Shown here: one piece after another, positions 36,014 through 46,216 of the stretch
Position numbering within the stretch: the first letter of the stretch is position 1
Layout: every line of letters begins with the position of its first letter
From: Neckera pumila
Lineage: Eukaryota > Streptophyta > Bryopsida > Hypnales > Neckeraceae
DNA length: 64,000 bases
Assembly (NCBI GenBank): GCA_963969595.1
Contig: OZ018417.1
Coordinates: 23,128,501 to 23,192,500 of the forward strand
Direction of reading: 5' to 3'
The notes under the pieces: generated by a model
The model's input: only the letters and a program-made list of their open reading frames with translations
What the model was told of the DNA's origin: nothing
Database searches by the model: none
Position numbers and translations under genes: made by a program

Positions 36014-37186
36014 TCATGATTGAACGGGTCGGCTGGCACACTCGCGGAGGTACTGGAGCGCCACGTCGTAGAAGCCGGCCATGATCTTGTACTTGGTGAT
36101 GGACTTCGGCAGCGTCTCCATGGCGCGCACCATTTGCTGGGCCAGCATGGGGCGCGACTCGAACACGGTCAGGGGTCTCACGTACGTCCGAATGGTGAAG
36201 AGAATGGCGTCCGTCTTGGGCAGCCGCATCAACGTCTCGCGCTCACACCGGGTGTACAGCCGAGACCCCACACTGATGCCCTGCTGGAGCGTTCCATTGA
36301 CGTCCAAGTGCTGGTTGTTCGTCTTCACTTGGCCTTGCAGCGCGGCGTAAATGTCCGCCTCACTCAACGGCTGGAAGAGCGTGGGGTCGTCGACAATGGC
36401 CCAATTCGCACGCCACACAGGTTTGCCCACTTTCAATCGCTTCATGAACTGGTTGACGGCATTGGCGAGCTCGTCCGCAAACCGAGGCACTGGCCGGTGA
36501 ATGGACGCGACGTCCAATCCCAACTTCTCCAGCAACTGCCACCTTTGCGGAAACAACACCACGCCCGACACTAGCCGGAATGTCCCGTCCACCTTCATCA
36601 GCAAACACACATCCTCCTGGAATATCATCATCCAAATCCAAACCCACCGAATCGATTAATTAGTCCATAGTCTATCTGTCTGTCTGTCTGTCAGTCTGTA
36701 TGCCGTCACGATCATGACATCTGCTCAAATTGAATGACAGCATCGATCAAGGGGGCCTTGGCTTGTGGCCGGGAGAAGGAAGGAAGCAATTAAGGGAGGA
36801 AGGAAGGAAGACTACGGGTCGGCCAGTCATGCACTCACGCACCTGAATGAGACGCGCTGTCACTTCGAGTGGATTGAGCGACTTATCGTTGATGTTGAAT
36901 CGTTCGCCGGTGGTGAGATTCCACAACATGCTGCCGTCTCGACGAAATCGACCTGGGAATCGCACTGGGAGGAACTCCGCTAACAACTCCAGCGCTTCCC
37001 AGTTGGCTTCGGCAGCCTCCGGTCTGCTCACAATGGACATTTCCTTCCGGCTTTGCAGAATCTCCCGACGCAAGGCCATCTCTTCGTCGTAGAACACGTC
37101 GATCTCAATCCAGTCTTTCATGTTCAAAGACTCGGTGCCCATTGTCATTCGGAACGGCACTGTCAATGGCAAGTACTCATATGTAC
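36014..37186 (-). CDS. DUF3445 / haem-dependent oxidative N-demethylase-like protein, last two exons
   Basis: Two exons are read on the - strand: 37186-36843 and 36616-36014 (stop TGA 36016-36014), joined by a 226-bp GT...AG intron with continuous frame (...ARLIQ | EDVCLLM...). They encode about 314 aa. Motifs that fit the DUF3445 family are PFRMTMG near the start, DWIEIDVFYDEEMALRR, RFPGRFRRDG, NPLEVTARLIQEDVCLL, the SGVVLFPQRW block, and RCERETLMRLPKTDAILFTIRTY near the C-terminus. Bacterial and fungal relatives are proposed haem proteins acting in oxidative N-demethylation; the substrate here is unknown. The first exon enters in phase 1 (GT ACA TAT...), so an upstream exon is required; it is not resolved. 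The gene converges on the HDR1-like gene. Confidence 0.8.
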
Positions 37187-38880
37187 CTGAAATATCATTC
37201 CATGTGATGCTTGCATTGAGCAGAGGGGAAGGAGGTACTTACGGCAGATTCTCTATCAATTATTGATACAGGATTACTCGACTGGCCACATTGGGACGGT
37301 TGTGCCGTGATCACAATCCAGAAAGAAGAATTGCAGATTGAGCAAGCTTGAGATATACTCCGTGACGAAGGATGGATTAGGGCGAGGAGATCGAACCAGG
37401 TCCCAGGTTGACGCTGTCCGGTGCCTCAGCGGATGGAGCTGGCGCATCTGGAGGTGTACAGACGGGAGGACTGGCAGTCGCAGCAACGTTCGTTTCCATC
37501 GATGATTCGCGATTTCCCCTGGCGATTGAGCTCTTGAATCCAAATGGGCATCCCCCTGCTCGGACGATGCAGACCCTTCTTTTGGAAGTCTGTACAGACA
37601 ATGTGGGTGACAGACCCTTCCCTCGCGCATGAGTAACAAAAATTTGATGAAAGATTGAGGCCCCCCCCTGCCCAAAATGAAATTCTTGCAATCGACTCCA
37701 CGCAATGTTCGTCAGAAATGAAACACCGACGCTTCAAGCCACTTACGTTGAGACTGGGAGTCGCAGTAGAGGATTCAGCACAAAGACGATCCACTGAGAT
37801 GAATGACGACGGGCTGTTGGTCCACGTATTCATGTGCAAATGGCGCAAATCGTTTCTCTGCACCTGCACGGCAGTCAGCTAGGTCAATACGGTTTGGTTC
37901 AATGCTTGTTTTTACCATGAGAGCGACATTACAACCATTTTGACGGTCGAGATCACACGCCATCATACGAAACAGAGCAAAATGAAACAGTGTAGACAGA
38001 CAGAGTACCGGTAGTCAATTCTCTATCAGAAATGTGCAAACTCTGTTCCTTGAGGCTGGCTGGGCTGCCTATATTGAAGAGGAGAAATCTGCTCTTTCAC
38101 AAGCTAACTGGATTCCTGAATACTAGGTACTCAGCATTCAACCCCACTAAAGGACTTGGTTGGCGGAAGAGGAAGAGAGCAAGGTGTAAGAATGAGGCAT
38201 AGGTCTTACAAAAGTGGCCGCAACTTGGAGAGACGCCATTTGCACGCTCAAATGTGGTCCAGTGCTGTCCCGGTCCTCGATCGGCACCTGGAAGGACATA
38301 GTCATGATGTATAAAACATCTAATCACTTCCAAGAGCAGAGTTTGAAAATATCAAACAAAATAAAATCAATTTTGTCCCAGTCATGGCAGTATAGAATTC
38401 ACCCACTGTCCGAAGCACATCTCCGCACAACAATCATTAGGACTTCAATCTCAACAGAGACAACGGAGACGCGTCTGCCGTTTATCAGAATGGGGGCCAA
38501 TTCACTCATCGCCACAAACTGATGAAAACTTTCGTTCCAATTTTTCTTGCAAGAGTAATCCGCCTCAACAAGAACAGGAGACATCCCCACCCACAGACAA
38601 TTGCCCATCACTCACCAGATCCCGAATGCTGCCGGGACCCCAGTCGATCGCCAAACGAATTCCAGCCCAATTCGCTGACCCCAGTAGGCTGCGGAAAACG
38701 GCCGCTAAGACAGCAGCATCGAATAGGAGAAGGCTGGACCCCCCTGCCAGGCAGCTCGATGACGGCTTGCAGCATGGGCAGCGATCGATCGACAAGGAAT
38801 TCACGAAGACAGAGATCGCTGACCAAACAGACTCGTGTGTTCCGTTCTCGCACACCACCCCAACGGGGACACGAAACGTC
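37187..38880 (-). other. Unresolved upstream exons of the DUF3445 gene, or a second gene
   Basis: Several - strand segments have exon-like borders. About 38880-38617: open frame after 'ctcag|ACG', ending at GATCTG|gtgagt, with an LLLFDAAVLAAVFRSLLG hydrophobic stretch. 38510-38407: open after 'catcag|TTTGTG'. 38287-38210: 'tccag|GTGCCG' to 'ACTTTT|gtaaga'. About 37880-37746: 'gtgcag|GTGCAG' to 'CTCAAC|gtaagt', read as VQRNDLRHLHMNTWT... About 37593-37374: 'gtacag|ACTTCC', ending in frame at TAA. Phases do not chain into one protein without weak donors, and no family is recognised. The last frame could join the DUF3445 exon through a weak donor (CCTG|gttcga), giving ...NLGPG|TYEYL. A strong donor (GCC|gtaagt, near 37243) fits the wrong phase. 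Confidence 0.35.
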
Positions 38881-39560
38881 TGAGTTACGCGTAGTACGTA
38901 CGTAGTTAGCTTGTGATTGGGAAAGAGTTCACTTGAGAGTTAGGCAATGGAGGTGAACGGGCGAGCGAGAGTTCCCGTCCACTTGCGTAGCGTAGCAGGG
39001 CGCCTCACTGGCCCCACGCATGCAAACTATAAGTTATAACTTGCTGTACAGCCCGAATTCCAGCCGATTGGGGCTGGGAGCAAGTGGGGCGCGGTGGGAT
39101 TGGGTTGGGTTGGGTTAAGTTGGGTTGGGTTGCGTTGCGTTTCGGAGGAGGGGGGAGAGGCCTGAGGGGGAGAGCTAGGGAGGAGAAAGCGATCATAGAT
39201 CGGTTATGGCGGTCATGGCCATGGGATGGGATTCCGCGAGGCGATCTCACGGCGAGGCGGTCAGGGAGAGTCGCGTGGGGGCTCGCGTGGGCACATCTCA
39301 TGGCGTGCTCGCAGGGAAGCGTCGCGGTTGCGTGTGCGGGCGTGTGCGGGCGAGGCGGGCGACGGCCGACGTCGCGACCGCCCCATGCCGCCTGCGTCGC
39401 CGCCGTCTCGCGTCCACGAGGCCCCTCCAGCCCTGGTGTCAGTCGCCTCCTCGCCTGTCGCTATTGTTAACTTCTTCTTAGACAACTTATTATGCCGGTA
39501 TGTACTTATGACTTCAATTCCGTAGAACTTAAGTTACATTTCATCCATATGCCGTTATCA
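38881..39560 (-). promoter_or_regulatory. CpG-rich promoter-like region of the minus-strand gene
   Basis: Strongly GC/CpG-rich, with a TTGGG-type stutter at about 39100-39140 ('gggttgggttgggtt', AACCCA on the gene strand). Composition and position upstream of the first minus-strand exon candidates suggest the promoter and 5' leader. Long frames here on both strands are compositional. No clear TATA box is seen. Confidence 0.45.
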
Positions 39561-39760
39561 TTCCCCAGGCAGGCATGCCGATGCGGACGCTAGTCACGGC
39601 CGTGGAAGTTAATTACATATGTGAGAGTTCCTCCTTTCGGCCGGCAGTAGGAAGTGCAGCAGTACAGTAAGTGGAATGCACTTGATGTCTGCATTGATCG
39701 AACACACTCCGTGTGCATGCCCAGACAGCTAAGTTATACCCACGAAGAACGATCATACGC

Positions 39761-40326
39761 TTACGGCAACAATCTGTCACTCAGCAAAGGAAACAAGCAC
39801 GAGTAAAATAAGAACCAACCCCTAAATGCCCGAGGCACCAAATTCTGCTGTTTAGGAGACTCTGATTGTCCATGCTGAAGGCAGTGGTTTAGTTTTTGTC
39901 CAATTTTTTTGAGAAGCTGCAGTATGAAGTTTACTTCAATGTTCCATTTCAATCTTTTGCATATTACATTCCATTTGGGTGTGTGTATGGAGGCTCGATT
40001 GCAACCATGTCCGATGCACAGTGAAAACTGTGCATGACTCAGTTGCCTGTGAAGTGTTGCTACATTAGGGAAGCGGGCAACTAGGTCTAAAAGAATCCAA
40101 TCTGTCAAAAGTGACAATCCTAAAATTAGTTCAAGTTCCACCAATGAGAATTTCTTAGGATATACTTCAAGTGTGCTTTTTTGCATTGATTTGAATCACA
40201 AAGTGCATAATGGTTTGATGGGAACCCAAACTTTAAGTTGGACAAGAGCTCCTTGGGCAGTGAGGGCCCTATATCATAAAAAACATCATTTAACCATCGA
40301 ACGACGCGGACGCTATTCCATGGCAT
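39761..40326 (-). pseudogene. Possible gene remnant, unrecognised
   Basis: On the - strand two overlapping frames follow each other. The first (65 aa, from 40326) includes VRWLNDVFYDIGPSLPKELL, FGFPSNHYALCDSNQC. The second (to 39761) includes LDLVARFPNVATLHRQL and ICKRLKWNIEVNFILQLLKK. Both have balanced, protein-like composition unlike the AT-rich frames nearby, and a frame change between them would explain a decayed gene. I recognise no family. It sits upstream of the DUF3445 gene promoter on the same strand. Confidence 0.25.
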
Positions 40327-41222
40327 TCCGATGACAACACTGTTGAGCTAAGAAGAGTTCGAAAGCATTTGTCATCCTCCTTTTCCTTGTTGACCTTTCA
40401 CATTGGGTTATAAAGAGTATCCAATTGAGTTTGTACTCTTTCCAATTTTAATATTCACGGAAATGAGAAGCTACTAAAAAAAACGGATCACAAAATATGC
40501 TATTTTAGAGTACTTTGGAAATTTGTTGCTCCTTGCTTTAAATCTGAAATTTCTCCACAAAAATGACATTTTTTGAGTTTGAGTCAAACTAACAAAATGA
40601 AGGTCATCCACTCTAGTTTCTACTCCAGTTCGTATTTTGAAAAAATTCCTAATATTGCATATTTTATTGCAATTTGAACATTGGGTGTATTTTCAATGTC
40701 TATTATTTTCTAATTATAGAATGACACGGAAATTTAGTATACACCAACAAGTTTGTCATTGTGATATACACTTATGGTGAAATTTTCAGATTTTTTGAAA
40801 TATTTTTCTATTTAATATGATTTTTCTTCACTTTTTCTTCACTTTTTCTTCAAAACTCTTCAATAAAATTAGAATTTTTTTTGAAGTAAAAAAGACATGT
40901 ACTTTCATCTCTAAATTTTTTTTCATACATATCTAGTTGCAAAATGGTAGCAAATTGAGTGATGGACACTAACGTTTGAAATCAATGGTCGTGGGTCTGT
41001 CATTTAGGGGTTAAGATAATCAAGATGTGTTTTTTGCATTAATTTCAATCACAACATTTTTGTTGTAAAAAGTAAAATTCATCCACCTTTGAATTTTTTC
41101 TTTGTTCATAATTGATTTTTGTCAAAAATTTAAGTTGAAAAGCTCTTGCACTATTGTATTATGAACTCATTTTTGAAGTTGTTGTCATTAATTTGGGAGG
41201 GAAATTAGTGGTTTTCTAATAT
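40327..41222. other. AT-rich stretch, no gene seen
   Basis: A lone 'catttaggggttaag' end-like motif of the TTAA family occurs at about 41003-41015. Nothing else was recognised. Confidence 0.5.
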
Positions 41223-41508
41223 CATTAGGGGAGATTTGGGGCCTCTAGAGGGCCATTTTAGGTCGCTTCTTCAATCTGGCCAGATCTGTGAATAGCTAGT
41301 ACGGCCTGTCAGAATTTAAAAAAAAAATTAAAATTAAAATTAAATAAAGTTTTCTCTCCCAAATATCATTTTAGGCCATTTTTTATTTTTATTTTTATTT
41401 TTTTTGAAAATGACGTGGCACTTGTGCGACCACATCAGCCAGCAGCTTTTTTGCATGGGAACGTAGGATAACTCGCGGGCTCTTGGAGGCCTCAAATCTC
41501 CTCTAATG
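41223..41508. mobile_element. 286-bp element with CATTAG terminal inverted repeats
   Basis: The left end 'cattaggggagatttggggc' and right end 'caaatctcctctaatg' form terminal inverted repeats. It is a relative of 22918-23207, with the same length, a similar core ('tgacgtggc', 'gcgaccacatca') and an A/T-rich middle. No frame is present. Confidence 0.7.
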
Positions 41509-42656
41509 CAATAATAAGTACTAGATCATTATAAATGGTTGTTCTCCAATTTTCAATATGAATCTTTTCATTTTGGCATTGGCATTAGAAGTTTCATACC
41601 ATTACAAAAATTCAATACCTTACTCATCCACATTTAGTAAGAAATATCTCAACATCTATACAATTATTTTTTTGATTTTTCTTGCAACACCATCTACAAG
41701 AGTACTGATATCAATCTGCTTGGAATATATAATATTGTTGATTGCAAATGCATTCAAACAACTCTCTCCCCCCCAAAAAAAATAAATGAAAAAATATTTT
41801 TTCCCATTTTACAATTATATCTTGAGACATCTGGAGGACAAAAAGCATCTACAACATCCTTCAAGGGTCAAAGGTCCACTGGATGACTTTTTGTTAATTT
41901 TAAACAAAGAATGCATCTAGTGGTTCAATAATAAGAGTCTTTTAGTGACTAACTTGGTCATTGGGGCCTACATCCTTCTAAAGTTGAAAAGCTTCAATAA
42001 TTGTTGGCGGTATTTAAACCTCAAATGCCAACCCCATAACACTTCAAAACCATTCACTTTACTCTCAAGTTCCCATTTCACAACTAGATATAATTGAAAA
42101 TATTTTATATTTATTTTTTAGGAATGAAATCACGTGTTTTCTACAAGTTACAAAATTTTCAGATTTTTTTGTGATAATTTGAAATTATTGTGAATTTTAA
42201 ACAAAAAGTGAAGAAAATTCATATCAAATGCAAACTTGACTCATTAGTTAAAATTGCAATAAAATATTCCATTTTAGGAATTTTTGAAATTTCAAATTGG
42301 AAGAGAACTTTGCCCCTAAAGGATGCATCCCATGACTATGTTATTAGTCAAACCTTGGCATTTTTGGTTTTGTATCCTCCATTTCTTCCCTATTTATAAG
42401 TAATGTCTTTTCAAAGATGAAAATTACATGTATGAAATATGTCATAAAACTTTCAGTCTTTTTTGTGTAGATTTTAAAGTACCATGAATTTTTGAAGAAA
42501 ATTGGTATCAATTACAAAAGATACTTACAAAATTTGAAAACTTCAGAGTAGAAGTACATTAAAATATTGTGAAGAAAAGAAATTGTTTATGCCATTTTAT
42601 ATTTAGAAATGTGGTTATTGATATTCGATTTCAAACTTCAAGTGTTTATTAATACT
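41509..42656. other. AT-rich stretch, no gene seen
   Basis: Short AT-driven frames only. Confidence 0.5.
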
Positions 42657-43165
42657 CCAAAAGTCCCTTTGTCCCTTCAAGGGACACAATGAATTATTCT
42701 CCAATGGTCTCAATTTTCATTGAGATTTTTTAGAACATTTTTGGAAAACAGGAAAACACAAGAAGCTTCTCAAGAGTATAATTGTTATTTCAATTGGTGC
42801 CTAAAAGCAAAAGTTTTGCCATCCTAAGTCCAAAACGGATTTTGTGGGCACTAACAAAAAAATCACAAAATGTCAAAATAGAATTTTCCAAATTTTGTTT
42901 CTCATAGAAAATACTATTGTCTACATGGAAAGATTTGAATCATTCTATTTGGAATAGAGATGAGAAAAGTATAGACAATCTTGTTTTGGGAGCAATTTAA
43001 ATATGTTTTTGAAAAAATAACTTAGAAAATTCACAATTTTTCCAAAAAATTGTTTGACAAGGTTCAATTCAGTTGCTAAAACAATCTGGCAACAATGAAA
43101 TTATTGTATTTCAATCCCATTTGAGAGTATTAACAATTTGATTTTTTGTTCAATCTTGGACCTAC
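42657..43165 (+). repeat. Dispersed repeat family B, forward copy
   Basis: Collinear with 12616-13165: 'gtcccttcaagggac', 'ttcaattggtgcc', 'tctcatagaaaatac', ending 'aatcttggacctac'. It ends about 7 bp before the TTAA of element copy 4. This repeats the family B / TTAA-element adjacency seen at 19110-20779. Confidence 0.55.
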
Positions 43166-43171
43166 TTCTAC

Positions 43172-44068
43172 TTAACCCCTAAAGGTTTTTGACAATGTTT
43201 TCACCAAAAACGCTCCAAAACGGTCATTTCTAATACAAGTACCAAATTTTAGAAAAAAACCATTTTTGGACACATGTAACCGTAAGATCTTGTAGTGCAC
43301 TGGTTTAAGATCTTGTAGATTGCAAGATATTAGTGTTTGAATTGAAAAAAATCCTTTTTTTGTCCTTGCAAAAAACAGAGCATCTTGCACTTCACAAGAT
43401 TACACTTGTATGAAAATATGTCCAAAATGGTGGTTACTCTTTGGATTCATTTTTGAAGTCAAGTTGGCTATATGCTTGAAAGATTTCAGATCATTTGGAA
43501 CTGTACAACATATAGGAAAAAAATGGTAAGCAAGAGAGAAGTAGAAAATGCTTCAAAATACAAAATTGTTAAGAATTTAATTATAGAATTGAAAAATGCC
43601 AATCCCAATGGTTATAATGTTATAATTACCTATCTATATCCAATGTTTTTATTTTTTTCAAAAGTATTGAAAATTGAATTAAATAAAGAATTTGAAAGTT
43701 TATTTTAGAATAGGGAATCTATAATTGAACTAGAACACCTCATAATGTTCATCTCATTAATAAAAATGGAATGATTCAAAGCTTTTCATGTATATATAAA
43801 TTTAGAGATCAATTTCAAGTTTTATTTTTTTTAAAACTAATTTTTTAAGATTTTTTGAGCTGCTTGCTGAAGATTGAAAATCACATATCATACAATAACT
43901 TTTTAACCATGCAGTTAAAAGTTATGAAAATTATTGGGCCTTAAAGCTACTCCTTAAAAAAAATGTTGTTTGAAAATTTTAAAGAAAGAAAATAAAAACT
44001 CCGCTCGTAGTGAGCTGCCCCCAAATGCTATGTTCTCAAAAAAGTATGTTCAGGGCTTTAGGCATTAA
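43172..44068 (+). mobile_element. TTAA-bounded non-autonomous element, copy 4 (diverged)
   Basis: The left end TTAACCCCTAAAG is intact (43172). The right end is degenerate, 'ggctttaggcaTTAA' (44065-44068). The 897-bp body follows copies 1-3 in its first two thirds; its last third matches the right arm of the foldback at 45600-46216 instead. Confidence 0.6.
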
Positions 44069-45599
44069 TAATTTTTTAAAGAATGAAAATCAAATATATT
44101 TTTTTCTAAATTTTTTAACATAATTTTTAAAAATTCAACAAATGTGGTGCATAAATTTTAAGCTAAGAAGATTCAAAGCCTTAAAATTTAGAGAAGTAAG
44201 GTGCAAAAAAATAGTCCTCTTTACTTCAAATGCAAATATCATATTATCCACATTGTCAAAGTTTCTAAAATTTTCTCCACACATTTTTATACCAATCTAG
44301 TTCAAGTTCCTATGATAAAGTGTGCAAAAGAAACTAAATCTAAATTTTTTTGCACTTTGCAATAAAAATGGCAATTTTTGATTAAATGGTGAAAAAAGAC
44401 CTTAGGACTTTAGAGATTGAAGAATTTTTCAAAATTTTCAAATAGACTAGAAAGTACATTTGAGAAGCTTGATACTATTAGTTCTTCTCTAAATAAAAAG
44501 GAATCATTTTGAATATCAAATTGAAGTTTTAAAGAAAAAGAATTCAAAGTATTGAAATACATTATTAATATTGTGTACCATTTTTTTGATAAACTATTGC
44601 GTATAAAATTAAAAAATACAAAAATGTCTTGAATTTCATTCAATAATGTGGATATAGCATCAAAAAATTTGCACACAAAAAATTGGATGAAAATCATCCA
44701 TTTTTCATTTGTATGAAGCATAGTTGACCACCTAAAGAACACAAAACGTCTTCAATGACCTTCCAAGTTAGAGTTGATGACGTTCATTTCATAAGTTGGG
44801 TCAAATTCAAAAAATAGCAATTTTATGGATTAAATTGAGGTTAAGAGCAAAGAGCGAGTAAAGTCAAGTTGCCTAAATACCGCACTAAGAGGCCAATTTT
44901 TTGTGATCCGTTTATTTTGGATATTTTTCTAATGAAAAGTCATAAACACCTCAGTGAAGTAACTTTTCAACATCATCTAAACAACTTCCATTCAAGCAAC
45001 TACAAAAATCGATAAGAAACAATTTGTTATCTTTCCTCAATACTATTCCAAAGTCACAATATGAACACCACAAAATGGCATCTATGGCATTCCTAGGATG
45101 AAGTTTCATAATATTTCACAAGTCTTAACCTTTAAATTAATGACATAACCAATGACCATGTGAACAGCTTCAACATCCCTTGCTTGGTATGCTCTATTTT
45201 GTCTCTAATTATAACTGGAAAATCTTTTAATTTATTTTTCAAAGATGAAATCACATATTTTCTATAAGTTGTAAAGTTTTTAATTTTTTTGTGAGAATCT
45301 AAAACTAATGTGATTTTTTTAAGTAAGAGTGAAGAGAATTCATATCAGTACAATGTATGCTTGAAAATTTTGAAACTTTCACTGTAGGTGTACATTGTAG
45401 CATGGAACATCATGTAATCTAAACTTCCATTTCATTTCTATAATTTAGAAAATTAGTATACTGTGGTTATAGGCCCAAGTTTAAATAACTATAACAAGAT
45501 AGTTTAATTTTATAAAATTTTCGAAAAAAAAATTAAATTTGAATTAAAAATGGACTTAATGAATTTTACTTCCTTAGTTGAAAAGATCAAAAAGCTATC
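44069..45599. other. AT-rich stretch, no gene seen
   Basis: No gene is recognised. A 110-codon minus-strand frame at 44410-44742 is Phe/Ser/Asn-rich and lacks any recognisable motif. Confidence 0.5.
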
Positions 45600-46216
45600 T
45601 TAACCCCTAAAGGACCAAACACTATTTTTTGGCAACATAGCAATTTTGGGCAGCTCACTACAAACAGGATTTTTATTTTTTGTCTTTGAAATTTTCACAA
45701 AACATGTGCTTGAGAGTAGCTTTAAGGTCCAACTATTTTCATAGCTTTTGACTACATGGTTAAGAAGTTATTGCGTGATATGTGGTTTTTGTTACTCGGC
45801 AGGCAGCTCGGGCAGCTCAAAAGACTCCTTCAAAAAACACTTTTTTGAAAAATGAAAAAGATGGAAGTGGTTCTAAAGAAACATTTAAGAGTGGAAAAGT
45901 TTGAATCACTCCATTTTGTTTAATGAGGTGAAAGTTATTAGAACCACTTCCAACTTTTTCATTTTAAAAAAGAGTGGTTTTTGAAGGAGTTTTTTGAGCT
46001 GCCCAAGCTGTCCTCTGAATAATGAAAATCACATATCACGCAATAACTTTTTAACCATGTAGTCAAAAGTTATGAAAATTATTGGACCTTAAAGCTACTC
46101 CATGGGCACATGGCTTGTGAAAATTTCAAAGACAAAAAATACAGAACTTCGTTTGTAGTAAACTGCCCAAAATTGCTATGTTGCCAAAAAACAATGTTTG
46201 GTCTTTTAGGAGTTAA
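45600..46216. mobile_element. 617-bp foldback element with TTAA ends
   Basis: The outer TTAA sites are 45600-45603 and 46213-46216. The left arm starts CCCCTAAAGGACCAAACA and the right arm ends in its near-complement TGTTTGGTCTTTTAGGAG. The arms of about 275 bp are complementary ('ggcaacatagcaattttggg', 'ttgactacatggttaa', 'ggaagtggttcta') around a loop of about 60 nt. The arm sequence is that of the right end of the TTAA family (as in copy 4), so it looks like two right ends head to head. Confidence 0.85.

Noticed and set aside
38608..38853. Minus-strand frame beginning RERNTRVCLVSDLCLREFL as the exon reading frame
   Set aside because: Joining it across the strong gtgagt donor to the next exon candidate gives an immediate stop; the alternative frame over the same segment continues open.
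39100..39140. Interstitial telomere repeat
   Set aside because: The unit is TTGGG and not the plant TTTAGGG, and the tract is short and irregular.
39005..39525. Several 90-130 codon Arg/Pro/Gly-rich frames on both strands
   Set aside because: They overlap in a CpG-rich promoter region, and composition alone keeps all frames open.
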